Assembly (NCBI GenBank): GCA_964247695.1
Contig: CAXTVI010000003.1
Span: 87,990-151,989, forward strand
DNA from: Lichenicoccus sp964247695
GTDB taxonomy: Bacteria; Pseudomonadota; Alphaproteobacteria; Acetobacterales; Acetobacteraceae
DNA: 64,000 bases
Reading direction: 5' to 3'
Shown here: positions 1-8,375 of the stretch, piece by piece
Layout: every line of letters begins with the position of its first letter
How positions within the stretch are numbered: position 1 is the first letter of the stretch
Program-made: the position numbers and the translations under genes
Notes under the pieces: generated by a model
The model's input: only the letters and a program-made list of their open reading frames with translations
The model's database searches: none
Told to the model about the DNA's origin: nothing

Positions 1-36
1 GTCGGCGAACAGTTCAACCCGCTGCACAATGGGTAA
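1..36 (+). CDS. C-terminal end of a protein truncated by the window edge
   Basis: Frame 1 reads VGEQFNPLHNG and then a TAA stop at 34-36, followed directly by a strong inverted repeat that looks like a terminator. Eleven residues are too few to identify the protein. The case for a real gene end rests on the stop-then-hairpin arrangement alone. Confidence 0.35.
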   Translation, partial: VGEQFNPLHNG

Positions 37-51
37 CCGGACCTGCGCCGC

Positions 52-80
52 CAGGCGCCCCTGTTCAGGCAGGGCGCCTG
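52..80. terminator. Inverted repeat between convergent genes
   Basis: CAGGCGCCC (52-60) pairs perfectly with GGGCGCCTG (72-80) around an 11-base loop. It lies between the end of a plus-strand gene (stop at 36) and the end of the minus-strand Fic-like gene (97), so it could stop transcription from both sides. There is no T-run, so it is not a textbook intrinsic terminator. Confidence 0.5.
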
Positions 81-96
81 ACGCGCTTGCGCCAGG

Positions 97-1377
97 TCAG
101 GCCTCGGCGGCCTCGAACATCGCGACGATGCGTGGTGCGAGGAAGATCCGGTTGCGGTCGTGCCGCTGGTACTGGGCCAGGATGTCGTGGCGCACCAGCG
201 TCTGAACCGCCGTGTTGGCCGTCTGGAACGAGACGCCGAGCATCTTCTGCGCCTGGCCCACGGTCACCACCGGCTGGTCGAGCACGAGTTCCGCGAGACG
301 GTGCGCCTGGCTGTCCGAGCGGACCTGGGCGAGTCGCGTGTGCCAGGCCTGCGCGGTCTGCGTCATGTGGCCGATGCGGCGCTCCGCCGCGGCGCAGCTT
401 TCCACCACCGCCTGCAGGAAGAAGGTCAGCCAGGCATCCCAGTCGCCGCCGAGCAGAGCCGAGGACAGGCTCTCGCGGAACCGCACCCGGTTGGCGAGGA
501 AGATGTCCGAGAGGAACAGCGGCGGATAGCCGGCATTGAGGCTGATCACCGAGGGCAGCAGGAAGGTGATGAACTCGTTGCCGTCGTCGAAGGGCGCGAT
601 CGCCTCGATCTGCGCGCAGGCCAGGGCCGCGCGCACCAGCATCGGCAGGGTGCTCGAGCCGGAGAGGAAGCTTTCCAGGTCCTGCAGCGCGTTGCCGATC
701 TCCTGCGGCGGCGGGGGCACCACGCGCCAGGGCCCGAGCCGGTAGCCGCCGAGCGTGATCGGCTTGCTGCGCAGCAGGCCGGCATGCGCGGTGATGCGCT
801 CGTTCAGCCGCCGGTGCATGCCGCACAGGGTCTCGATGGTCGGCTCGTGCCGCGGGCGGGGGTTGCCGTCATGCTGCTCGAGCAGGTGGAAGTAGTAGCC
901 GACATGGTTCTCGGCCTGGCGCAGGTCGCGGGCCGGCGACGGGCTCGTATCGGCCTCGCGCGCCAGCAGCATCGCCAGCGTCGCGCTGGTGCCGACCAGC
1001 TGGCTCGCCGCGATCGCGTCGCGACGGGCGTGCAGCTGGTGCAGCCGCAGCGGCGAGGGCAGCGTGTCGGCCTTGGCCTTCAGCTGTCCCAGCGCCCAGG
1101 CCGCCTGCTCGAGTTCCGGCAGCCAGCCGCCCGGCGGCAGGTTGCGCGGCAGCGGCCCCGGCAACAGGGTGACCATGTTGTCCGAGACGCCGGCGGTCCT
1201 GACGAAGCGCCGCTCGTCCAGCTTGCGCTCCTCGAGGCCCGCCTCGACGCGCTTGGGCGTGTCGTGCGGCGCGGCATCGAGCAGGTGGCGTTCAGGCGCC
1301 ACCTCGTCCCGGCGCCGGTCATCGAGCCTGATGGGGTTGGTCTGTGCAGGTCTTTGCTGCAGTGGCATCACGGTCAT
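97..1377 (-). CDS. Degenerate Fic-fold protein with C-terminal winged helix
   Basis: A 426-residue protein with the layout of Fic-family proteins: an N-terminal alpha-inhibitory-type helix (about residues 115-140), a Fic core (about 160-340) and a C-terminal winged helix-turn-helix (about 360-426). Fic enzymes transfer AMP to target proteins using the motif HPFxDGNGRxxR. Here the matching stretch, residues 261-272, reads APFDDGNEFITF. The catalytic His is Ala261, the second Gly of GNG is Glu268, and the Arg is gone. The inhibitory motif, normally (S/T)xxxE(G/N), reads SQLVGT at 125-130, with Val128 in place of the regulatory Glu. The phosphate-anchoring DGN is kept. The frame is fully open, so this is a pseudoenzyme rather than a decayed gene; a DNA- or nucleotide-binding regulatory role is inference. 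The ATG at 1377 was chosen; a second Met lies at residue 4. Confidence 0.75.
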   Translation of the reverse strand: MTVMPLQQRPAQTNPIRLDDRRRDEVAPERHLLDAAPHDTPKRVEAGLEERKLDERRFVRTAGVSDNMVTLLPGPLPRNLPPGGWLPELEQAAWALGQLKAKADTLPSPLRLHQLHARRDAIAASQLVGTSATLAMLLAREADTSPSPARDLRQAENHVGYYFHLLEQHDGNPRPRHEPTIETLCGMHRRLNERITAHAGLLRSKPITLGGYRLGPWRVVPPPPQEIGNALQDLESFLSGSSTLPMLVRAALACAQIEAIAPFDDGNEFITFLLPSVISLNAGYPPLFLSDIFLANRVRFRESLSSALLGGDWDAWLTFFLQAVVESCAAAERRIGHMTQTAQAWHTRLAQVRSDSQAHRLAELVLDQPVVTVGQAQKMLGVSFQTANTAVQTLVRHDILAQYQRHDRNRIFLAPRIVAMFEAAEA

Positions 1378-1677
1378 CCCGTTCTGTGGCCAGCCGCTGA
1401 TGAAGTAGTCGTCCAGACACTAATACCGCGTTCCACAAAATTGAACGCGATCCGGGTGGCTTCGCTTTGACCGGTTCGCCAAACGGCGGCGATATACTTT
1501 CGTTAATTACTCCGGGACAACTGTTCAGGCCTTGTAACCCCCTTTGTTCCTCAAGCCTTGCAACCGAAGCCTGAACCTTGGCGGCATGCCTTACCCCGTG
1601 TCGCCCTAAGACCTTAGCCTCGAGATCTTGTAACTTTTTCGTGAGTTTGGATCCGGAATGTTTCCGGTGGGAAGAAA
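1378..1677. promoter_or_regulatory. Divergent intergenic region with repeated CTTGYAAC octamer
   Basis: This spacer between the Fic-like gene (minus) and the DUF3108 gene (plus) has lower GC than its surroundings. It holds three copies of CTTGYAAC on the plus strand: 1531-1538, 1557-1564 (CTTGCAAC) and 1627-1634. A -10-like TATACT sits at 1493-1498, with TTGACC at 1467-1472 as a possible but widely spaced -35 (20 bases). No open frame or RNA gene is recognisable here. Whether the octamers are operators is unknown. Confidence 0.35.
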
Positions 1678-2586
1678 ATGGCGTTCCCGGCGGCCAGGGA
1701 GCCCGGCTTGACATCCTTCCCCGACGCCGCACCATCCGGCGGCATGAGACGCAGCACCTCCTGGCCGGCCGCCGCAGTCCTGGCCTGTATCGCGGTGGCG
1801 CCCGCCCAGGCCGTGCCGCTTGTGTCATCGCCGCAGGCTGGTCCTGCTTCGCCGATCCGGCTCGACTATGCGCTGTACGGGCATGGCTTCCACGTCATGG
1901 ATGTCACGGTCGACCTGCTGCTCACGCCGGCCGCCTACAGCGTGCGGCTGAACGACCGCACCGTCGGGCTGCTCGGCTTCATGCTCCGCGCCAACGTCAC
2001 CAGCACGGCGCAGGGCCGCTTCGTGGGCGACGGGGTGCAGCCGGTCCGCTTCACCAGCACGGGCTATTCGCGTGGCACCCAGCGGCAGACGCAGCTGGAC
2101 TACGCCGACGGCAACCCGTCGGTGACCGTGCTCGCTCCCCGGGAGACGAAGCGCGACCCGGTGCCGATCGCCGACGCCCGCGGCAGCGTCGACACCCTCA
2201 GCGCGATCGCCGACCTGGTGCGCAAGGTCGAGCGCAGCGGGCGCTGCGACGGCAACGCCCTGGTCTTCGACGGCCTGCGGCTGTCCCAGGCGCGGTCAGA
2301 GACGACCGGCCAGCAGACCGTGCCGCAGGATCACGACACGGCCTATGGCGGCACCGCGCTGCGCTGCGATTTCGTCAGCCAGCAGGTCGCGGGCTTCCTG
2401 CACAACGACGACGAGGCGCTGCTGCATCGCCCGCAGCATGGCACCGCCTGGATCAACCGGGTGGTGGCGGGGGCGCCCCCATTGCCGGTGCGTATCATGT
2501 TCGAGCATCCGAAGCTCGGCCTGGCGACGATGGTGCTGACGCGAGTCGAGGCGGGCGCGCCTGTATCGGCGTCGCCGGGTGGCTAG
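1678..2586 (+). CDS. DUF3108-type exported protein
   Basis: The product is 302 residues from the first ATG. A better export start may be the ATG at 1744, which puts MRRSTSWPAAAVLACIAVA at the N-terminus as a signal peptide with cleavage after AQA. The upstream ATG at 1678 has a purine-rich GGTGGGAAG ahead of it and adds 22 residues, so the start is unresolved. The body resembles the DUF3108 family: an early RLDYALYGHGFHVMDV strand pattern, beta-rich repeats of hydrophobic alternation, and a FTSTGYSRG segment. These are periplasmic or outer-membrane-associated proteins without a firm biochemical role. It ends 6 bases from the convergent gph gene. Confidence 0.7.
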   Translation: MAFPAAREPGLTSFPDAAPSGGMRRSTSWPAAAVLACIAVAPAQAVPLVSSPQAGPASPIRLDYALYGHGFHVMDVTVDLLLTPAAYSVRLNDRTVGLLGFMLRANVTSTAQGRFVGDGVQPVRFTSTGYSRGTQRQTQLDYADGNPSVTVLAPRETKRDPVPIADARGSVDTLSAIADLVRKVERSGRCDGNALVFDGLRLSQARSETTGQQTVPQDHDTAYGGTALRCDFVSQQVAGFLHNDDEALLHRPQHGTAWINRVVAGAPPLPVRIMFEHPKLGLATMVLTRVEAGAPVSASPGG

Positions 2587-2592
2587 AAGAGG

Positions 2593-3264
2593 TCACCGGA
2601 GGCCCAGAAGACCTTGGGCGAGGGCGGGGATTTGCGGCAGCGCGTCGGCGCGTGCGTCGCTGCCGCTGGCCATGTCGGCACTCCCGAACCCCCATTCGGC
2701 GAAGATCGAGGCCACGCCGGCGCCGTGGGCAGCCGCGATGTCGTTGCGGTGGTCGCCGACCATGACCGAGCGCGCGGCCTCGCCGCCGGCGCGTGCGATG
2801 GTGCCGAGCAGGTGTGCCGGATCGGGCTTGCGGGCCGCGAAGCTGTCGCCGCCGCCGATGGCGTCGAGCAAGGGCGCCAGGCGCAGCGCTGCCAGCAGAT
2901 GCCGGGCGGCGGCTTCCGGCTTGTTGGTGCAGACGGCCAGCCGCCAGCCCGCGTCGCGAAGCAGGGCCAGGGTCTCGAGCGCGTCCGGATAGGCCCGTGA
3001 CGCCTCCGCCGTGCGCTGCTCGTAATCCTCGGTGAAGCGGATGATCGCGGCGGCCGCGTCCGCATCCGCGAGGCCGGCCCAAGCCAGCACGCGATGCACC
3101 AGGGCGGGCACGCCGTCACCGACCATCGGGCGGATATCGGCGGCAGCCACCGGGCGCGTCTGGCCCAGCCCGGCGAGCAGCCGGTTGGCGCAGGCGGTCA
3201 GGTCTTCGAGCGTGTCGACCAGGGTGCCGTCGAGATCGAAGACGACGAGGGGCGGTGGCGACAT
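2593..3264 (-). CDS. gph: Phosphoglycolate phosphatase (HAD superfamily)
   Basis: This 223-residue protein carries the HAD motifs: FDLDGTLVDT at the N-terminus with nucleophile Asp10 and acid/base Asp12, a Ser/Thr position in VCTNKP, the conserved Lys in AARKPDP, and the metal-binding VGDHRND. The length and small helical cap match Gph, which hydrolyses 2-phosphoglycolate formed during DNA repair or by oxygenase side reactions. Start: the ATG at 3264 places the DxD motif at the usual distance; the reading frame stays open for another 18 codons upstream. It is divergent from glmU, a pairing common in alphaproteobacteria. Substrate specificity within HAD phosphatases cannot be proven from motifs. 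Confidence 0.82.
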   Translation of the reverse strand: MSPPPLVVFDLDGTLVDTLEDLTACANRLLAGLGQTRPVAAADIRPMVGDGVPALVHRVLAWAGLADADAAAAIIRFTEDYEQRTAEASRAYPDALETLALLRDAGWRLAVCTNKPEAAARHLLAALRLAPLLDAIGGGDSFAARKPDPAHLLGTIARAGGEAARSVMVGDHRNDIAAAHGAGVASIFAEWGFGSADMASGSDARADALPQIPALAQGLLGLR

Positions 3265-3311
3265 GCGCAGTATCCTGTAACGCATCGTGAAAGACGCGGG
3301 GCAGCCGGTGT

Positions 3312-3341
3312 TTGACACTCCGGCCCGCGGACAGCTACCCG
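3312..3341 (+). promoter_or_regulatory. Sigma70-type promoter for glmU
   Basis: TTGACA at 3312-3317, an 18-base spacer and TACCCG at 3336-3341. The predicted transcription start falls only a few bases before the glmU ATG at 3351, implying a very short or absent leader. The TTG inside the -35 could be mistaken for an upstream start codon in the same frame. Confidence 0.45.
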
Positions 3342-3350
3342 CAACGGGCC

Positions 3351-4682
3351 ATGCATGCCACCGCCATCCTGCTTGCCGCCGGCCTCGGAACCCGGATGAA
3401 GTCCGCGCGTCCGAAGGCGGCGCATGCCCTGGCTGGCCGCCCGATGCTGCGGCACCTGATCGACAGCTGCGGCGCGGTGTTCGATCGCATCGTGGTCGTG
3501 GTCGGGCCCGACATGCCGGAGCTCGAGGCCATCGCGGCCCCGCACGCCGTGGTGGTGCAAGACGAGCGGCTCGGCACAGCGCACGCGGCCTTGCAGGCGG
3601 CGTCGCTGTTCGGTGACGGCGATGTCGCGGTGCTCTACGCCGACAACCCGCTGATCACCCCCGGCACGCTGCAGCGGCTGCTGGAGGCGCGGCGCGGCGG
3701 CGGGACACGGCTGGCCCTGCTCGCGATGCGGCCGGCCGATCCGGGGCGCTATGGCCGTGTGGTGCAGCAGGACGGCCGGGTCGAGCGCATCGTCGAGTGG
3801 GCCGACGCGACCGACGCCGAGCGCGGGATCGCTTTGTGCAATGCGGGTGTGCTGTGCGCCGCCGCCGGCGACTTCGCGGACTGGCTGCGGGGCGTGCGGG
3901 CCGACAATGCGCGCGGCGAGTACTATCTGACCGATGTGGTGACGCTCGCGGCAGGCACAGGCAGCGTGCGTGCCGTCGAGGCGCCCGAGGCGGAGCTGCG
4001 CGGCATCAACAGCCGTGCCGAGCTTGCGCAGGCGGAGGCCGAAATCCAGCACCGGCTGCGGCAGGCGGCGATGGCTGCGGGTGCCACGCTGCTGGCACCC
4101 GACACCGTGTTCCTCAGCGCAGACACCGTGCTGGCGCCGGACGTGGTGGTGCATCCGCATGTGGTGTTCGGACCCGGCGTGTCGGTCGGTGCCGGCAGCG
4201 AGATACGCGCCTTCAGCCATCTCGAGGGCTGCACGGTGGGAGAAAGCGCGCAGATCGGCCCCTATGCCCGGCTGCGCCCGGGCACCCGGGTCGGCGATGC
4301 CGCGCATGTCGGCAACTTCGTCGAGCTGAAGGCGGCGGATCTTGGCATCGGTGCGAAAGCGAACCATCTGAGCTATATCGGGGATGCCAGCGTCGGAGCC
4401 GGCAGCAATATCGGGGCCGGCACCATCACCTGCAACTATGACGGCGTCTCCAAGCATCGCACCGAGATCGGCGAGCGCGCCTTCGTGGGCTCGAACTCCA
4501 TCCTGGTGGCGCCGGTACGGATCGGCGACGGCGCGCTGACGGCGGCCGGCAGCGTGATCACCAACGATGTCGAGGCGGATGCGCTGGCACTCGGCCGGTC
4601 GCGCCAGGTCAACAAGCCGGGACAGGCGGCGATGCTTCGCCAGAAGCTGGTCCAGGCCAGGAAGAACAGGGATCAACGCTGA
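3351..4682 (+). CDS. glmU: Bifunctional GlcNAc-1-P uridyltransferase / GlcN-1-P acetyltransferase
   Basis: This 443-residue two-domain enzyme makes UDP-GlcNAc, the precursor of peptidoglycan and lipid A. The N-terminal pyrophosphorylase domain opens with LAAGLGTRMKSARPKA (nucleotide loop) and has YADNPL and the GEYYLTDV signature near residue 195. The C-terminal left-handed beta-helix shows hexapeptide repeats, RLRPGTRVGDAAHVGNFVE, and GAGTITCNYDG (active-site loop). The ATG at 3351 gives the usual start about three residues before the nucleotide loop. Its TGA shares one base with the glmS ATG, so the two consecutive steps of the pathway are translationally coupled. Confidence 0.97.
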   Translation: MHATAILLAAGLGTRMKSARPKAAHALAGRPMLRHLIDSCGAVFDRIVVVVGPDMPELEAIAAPHAVVVQDERLGTAHAALQAASLFGDGDVAVLYADNPLITPGTLQRLLEARRGGGTRLALLAMRPADPGRYGRVVQQDGRVERIVEWADATDAERGIALCNAGVLCAAAGDFADWLRGVRADNARGEYYLTDVVTLAAGTGSVRAVEAPEAELRGINSRAELAQAEAEIQHRLRQAAMAAGATLLAPDTVFLSADTVLAPDVVVHPHVVFGPGVSVGAGSEIRAFSHLEGCTVGESAQIGPYARLRPGTRVGDAAHVGNFVELKAADLGIGAKANHLSYIGDASVGAGSNIGAGTITCNYDGVSKHRTEIGERAFVGSNSILVAPVRIGDGALTAAGSVITNDVEADALALGRSRQVNKPGQAAMLRQKLVQARKNRDQR

Positions 4683-6505
4683 TGTGCGGCATCGTGGGCG
4701 TCATCGGCGCGAATGTCGCGGCCCCCATCCTCTACGAGGCGCTGCGCCGGCTGGAATATCGCGGATACGACTCCGCCGGCATCGCCACGCTTGTCAACGG
4801 CCATATCGAGCGGCGCCGCGCCGAGGGCAAGCTGGTCAACCTCGGCGCCGCGCTGGAGCGTTCGCCGCTGTCGGGCACCACCGGCATTGGCCACACGCGC
4901 TGGGCGACGCACGGTGCGCCGACCGAGGGCAACGCGCATCCGCACGGCACCGCCCTGGTCTCCATCGTGCATAACGGCATCATCGAGAACCATGCCGAGC
5001 TGCGCGCCGAGCTCGAGGCCGAGGGGCAGGTGTTCAGCACCGAGACCGACACCGAGACGGTGGCGCAGCTGGTCGACCGCAATCTCCGGCGCGGCCTGGG
5101 GCCGCGCGCGGCGGCGCACGCGGCCCTCGGGCGGCTGCACGGTGCCTATGCGATCGCGATGATCTTCGCCGGCCACGCCGAGCTGATGATCGGCGCGCGG
5201 CATGGAGCACCCCTGGTGGTCGGCTTCGGCGAGGACGAGATGTTCCTCGGCTCCGACAGCCTCGCGCTGTCGCCGCTGACCCGGCGCATCGCCTACCTGC
5301 GCGATGGCGACTGGGTGGTGGTGAGCCGCACCGGCGCCGAGATGTTCGATCCCGAGGGCGCTCCGGTGCCGTTCGAGATACGCCAGACCGCGCTGGCCGG
5401 CGGCTCGATCGGCAAGGACGGCTACCGGCACTACATGGACAAGGAGCTGCACGAGCATCCGCTGGTGATCGGGCAGACGCTGCGCCGGATGATCGATCCG
5501 GCGACCCGTCGCGTGGTCATGCCGCCGCTGCCGTTCGACCTCGCGACCATCCCGCGCGCGACCGTCACCGCCTGCGGCTCGGCGTTCTATGCCGGGCTCC
5601 TCGGGCGGCACTGGCTGGAGAGCGAGGCGCGACTGCCGGTGGATGCCGACGTGGCCAGCGAGCTGCGCTATCGCGACGCGCCGCTGGCGCCGGGCGGCCT
5701 GGCGCTGCTGATCAGCCAGTCCGGCGAGACCGCCGACACGCTGGCGGCGCTGCGTGCGCTGCGAGCCGGCGGCCAGCACATCCTGTCGGTGCTCAACGTG
5801 CCGGAGAGCAGCATGGCGCGCGACAGCGACATGGTGCTGGAGACGGTGGCGGGCCCGGAGATCTGCGTTGCCAGCACCAAGGCGTTCACCGCGCAGCTCT
5901 CGGTGCTGGCGTGCCTGGCGATCGCGACCGGTCGCGCGCGTGGCTCTCTCTCCGCCGAGCGCGAGCTGGAGCTGGTGCAGGCGCTGCTCGACCTGCCGGG
6001 CAAGGCCGCCGAGCTGTTCGATCTGCGTGCCGACATCCAGCGCGTCGCGGCGATCGTCGCCGAGGCGCGCGACGTGCTGTATCTCGGCCGCGGCGCCTAT
6101 TTCCCGGTGGCGCTGGAGGGTGCCCTGAAGCTCAAGGAGATCTCCTACATCCACGCCGAGGCGTATGCCGCCGGCGAGATGAAGCACGGCCCGATCGCGC
6201 TGATCGACCGCACCGTCCCGGTGGTGGCGATCGCGCCGTCGGGGCGGCTGTTCTCCAAGACCGCGTCCAACCTGCAGGAGGCGCGGGCGCGCGGGGGACG
6301 ATTGCTGGCATTCACCGACGCCGAGGGGGCGACCGGGCTGCGCAACATTGCAGAGGCGGTGGTGGTGCTGCCCGAGGCCGATCCCTTCACGGCGCCAATC
6401 CTGCACAGCATCGCGGTGCAGATGCTGGCCTACGAGGTGGCGCTGCTGAAGGGCACCGATGTCGATCAGCCGCGCAACCTGGCAAAGTCGGTGACGGTGG
6501 AATAA
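4682..6505 (+). CDS. glmS: Glucosamine-6-phosphate synthase (isomerizing)
   Basis: This 607-residue amidotransferase converts fructose-6-P and glutamine to glucosamine-6-P. The N-terminal glutaminase begins MCGIVGV, so Cys becomes residue 1 after Met removal; GHTRWATHG and HNGIIENH are the glutamine-site loops. Two SIS sugar-isomerase domains follow, with TACGSAFYAG and SQSGETADT in the first and STKAFTAQL after them. The protein ends in the typical DQPRNLAKSVTVE. It starts on the last base of the glmU stop. No glmS ribozyme is expected or seen, as the gene has no leader of its own. Confidence 0.97.
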   Translation: MCGIVGVIGANVAAPILYEALRRLEYRGYDSAGIATLVNGHIERRRAEGKLVNLGAALERSPLSGTTGIGHTRWATHGAPTEGNAHPHGTALVSIVHNGIIENHAELRAELEAEGQVFSTETDTETVAQLVDRNLRRGLGPRAAAHAALGRLHGAYAIAMIFAGHAELMIGARHGAPLVVGFGEDEMFLGSDSLALSPLTRRIAYLRDGDWVVVSRTGAEMFDPEGAPVPFEIRQTALAGGSIGKDGYRHYMDKELHEHPLVIGQTLRRMIDPATRRVVMPPLPFDLATIPRATVTACGSAFYAGLLGRHWLESEARLPVDADVASELRYRDAPLAPGGLALLISQSGETADTLAALRALRAGGQHILSVLNVPESSMARDSDMVLETVAGPEICVASTKAFTAQLSVLACLAIATGRARGSLSAERELELVQALLDLPGKAAELFDLRADIQRVAAIVAEARDVLYLGRGAYFPVALEGALKLKEISYIHAEAYAAGEMKHGPIALIDRTVPVVAIAPSGRLFSKTASNLQEARARGGRLLAFTDAEGATGLRNIAEAVVVLPEADPFTAPILHSIAVQMLAYEVALLKGTDVDQPRNLAKSVTVE

Positions 6506-6514
6506 GGCGCCGGG

Positions 6515-7360
6515 GTGCCCGCTTCGATCACGCCCGCTTCCATTACGATACGGCGGCTGGCCTGGCGCGATGGCGGATTCACGTCGGGGACGCGGTGCAT
6601 CCCCGAGGAGATGCCGGTCGCGTTCTCCTACAACCGTCTGTCGCACGCGGTGATGATGGCGACGCCGGCCGATCTCGAGGATTTCGCGCGCGGCTTCTCG
6701 CTCAACGAGCGCATCGTGGGCGACCTGGCCGAGATCGAGGAGATCGAGCGCATCGACCTGCCGGACGGCGTCGGCCCGAACTTGGTGGGTATCGAGATGC
6801 GCCTGTGGATCGATCCCGCCCGCATGGCCGGGCTGGAGACCAGGCGGCGGCGGATCGCCGGGCCGACCGGCTGCGGGCTGTGCGGCATCGAGAGCCTGCA
6901 GGAGGCGATTGCGGTGCCGGGCGATCCGGTGCCGGCGGGCCATGCCGTCGCGGCCGACGACATCATGGCGGCGATGGCGGCGATGCGTCCGGCGCAGGCG
7001 CTGAACCGCGAGACAAGGGCGGTGCATGCGGCCGGGTTCTTCCGGCCCGGGCACGGGCTGCTCGCGTTGCGCGAGGATGTCGGTCGGCATAATGCGCTCG
7101 ACAAGCTGGCCGGGGCGCTGGAGGAGGACAAGCATGACGCGGCAAACGGCATCCTGGTGATGAGCAGCCGCGTCTCGGTCGAGCTGGTGCAGAAGGCGCA
7201 GCGCATGGGCGCGACCATCCTGGCGGCGGTCTCGGCGCCGACCGCGCTCGCGATCCGGACCGCGCAGGCAGCCGGTCTGACCCTGGTCGCGGTCGGGCGC
7301 GAGGACGGGTTCGAGCTCTGCACCCATCCACACCGGGTGCTCGGGTCCGGCCGCCCTTGA
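6515..7360 (+). CDS. fdhD: Formate dehydrogenase accessory sulfurtransferase FdhD
   Basis: FdhD passes sulfur from a cysteine desulfurase to the molybdenum cofactor of formate dehydrogenase. The 281-residue product has the family landmarks: GPTGCGLCGIESL, with the CxxC sulfur-carrying loop, and REDVGRHNALDKL, the cofactor-binding segment. The start is a GTG at 6515, ten bases after the glmS stop. No formate dehydrogenase subunit is in the window. The stop overlaps the TTG start of thiO, so it is probably cotranscribed with the thiamine genes. Confidence 0.93.
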   Translation: MPASITPASITIRRLAWRDGGFTSGTRCIPEEMPVAFSYNRLSHAVMMATPADLEDFARGFSLNERIVGDLAEIEEIERIDLPDGVGPNLVGIEMRLWIDPARMAGLETRRRRIAGPTGCGLCGIESLQEAIAVPGDPVPAGHAVAADDIMAAMAAMRPAQALNRETRAVHAAGFFRPGHGLLALREDVGRHNALDKLAGALEEDKHDAANGILVMSSRVSVELVQKAQRMGATILAAVSAPTALAIRTAQAAGLTLVAVGREDGFELCTHPHRVLGSGRP

Positions 7361-8346
7361 GCGCAGGGCTCCGGGTCCTGGTCCGCGGGGCCGGGGTGGC
7401 CGGGCTGGTCACCGCCGTCACGCTGGCCGAGGGCGGTGCCCGGGTGACGCTGGCCGAGCAGGGGTCGCGCATCGGGTCGGGCGCGTCCTGGAAGGCCGGC
7501 GGCATGCTGGCGCCCTGGTGCGAGGCGGAGACGGCGCCGGCGGAGATCCTGTTGCATGGCGAAGCGGCGATCGGCTGGTGGCTGGCGCATGTGCCGGACG
7601 CAACGAGCGCCGGCAGCCTCGTACTGGCGCCGGCGCGCGATCAGGGCGAGCTGCTGCGGTTCGCCCGCCGCACCGAGGGGCATGAGTGGCTCGATGCAGA
7701 GGCGATCGCGGCGCTCGAGCCGTCTCTGGCCGGGCGCTTCGGCCGGGCGCTGCTGTATCCGCGCGAGGCGCATCTCGATCCGCGGGCGGCACTCGCGGCC
7801 CTGGCGGCAAGGCTGCAGGCGATCGGCGGCAGAATGGTGCTCGAGGCCGGCGAGTTCGACCGGACAGCCTTCACGCATGTCGTCGACTGCCGCGGCTTCG
7901 CGGCCCAGGCGACGCTTGCAGGCCTGCGCGGCGTGCGCGGCGAGATGCTGCTGCTGCGCTGCCCGGACTTCTCCCTGCGCCGGCCGGTGCGGCTGCTGCA
8001 CCCACGGCATCCGGTCTATCTGGTGCCACGGCCGGACCATGTCTTCATGCTTGGCGCCACCATGGTGGAGAGCGAGCAGCAGGGCGGCATCACCGCACGG
8101 GCGATGATGGAGCTGCTCGGGGCCGCCTATGCGCTGCACCCGGCGCTTGCCGATGCCGAGATCATCGAGACCGGCGCGGGTCTGCGTCCGTCGTATCCGG
8201 ACAACATGCCGCGCGTGCGAGTGCTGGAGGACGGCAGCATCAGCGTCAACGGCATGCACCGGCACGGCTACCTGCTGGCGCCGGTGCTCGCAGCCGAGGT
8301 GGCGGGCATGCTTGGCTTGCAGGCGCCCCCTGAACTGCATACCTGA
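7357..8346 (+). CDS. thiO: FAD-dependent glycine oxidase ThiO
   Basis: ThiO oxidises glycine to the imine needed by thiazole synthase. The 329-residue sequence starts with a Rossmann dinucleotide fold (RVLVRGAGVAGLVTAVTLAE), followed by SGASWKAGGMLAPWCE, the D-amino-acid-oxidase-type FAD contact. Near the C-terminus, GAGLRPSYPDNMP and NGMHRHGYLLAP match the family flavin and substrate signatures. The TTG start at 7357 overlaps the fdhD stop by four bases. It heads the thiOSGE cluster. thiC is not in the window and no TPP riboswitch is visible upstream. Confidence 0.9.
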   Translation: MSAGLRVLVRGAGVAGLVTAVTLAEGGARVTLAEQGSRIGSGASWKAGGMLAPWCEAETAPAEILLHGEAAIGWWLAHVPDATSAGSLVLAPARDQGELLRFARRTEGHEWLDAEAIAALEPSLAGRFGRALLYPREAHLDPRAALAALAARLQAIGGRMVLEAGEFDRTAFTHVVDCRGFAAQATLAGLRGVRGEMLLLRCPDFSLRRPVRLLHPRHPVYLVPRPDHVFMLGATMVESEQQGGITARAMMELLGAAYALHPALADAEIIETGAGLRPSYPDNMPRVRVLEDGSISVNGMHRHGYLLAPVLAAEVAGMLGLQAPPELHT

Positions 8347-8375
8347 CACCCAACCGCAGAACCTGGAGACCGTGC

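Noticed and set aside
4600..4690. glmS ribozyme
   Set aside because: glmU and glmS share a base, so there is no untranslated leader, and the ribozyme is a Gram-positive feature.
7300..7360. Possible TPP riboswitch ahead of the thiamine genes
   Set aside because: fdhD runs right into thiO with a four-base overlap and no CTGAGA/ACCTGA core or P1-P5 folding potential is visible there or before fdhD.
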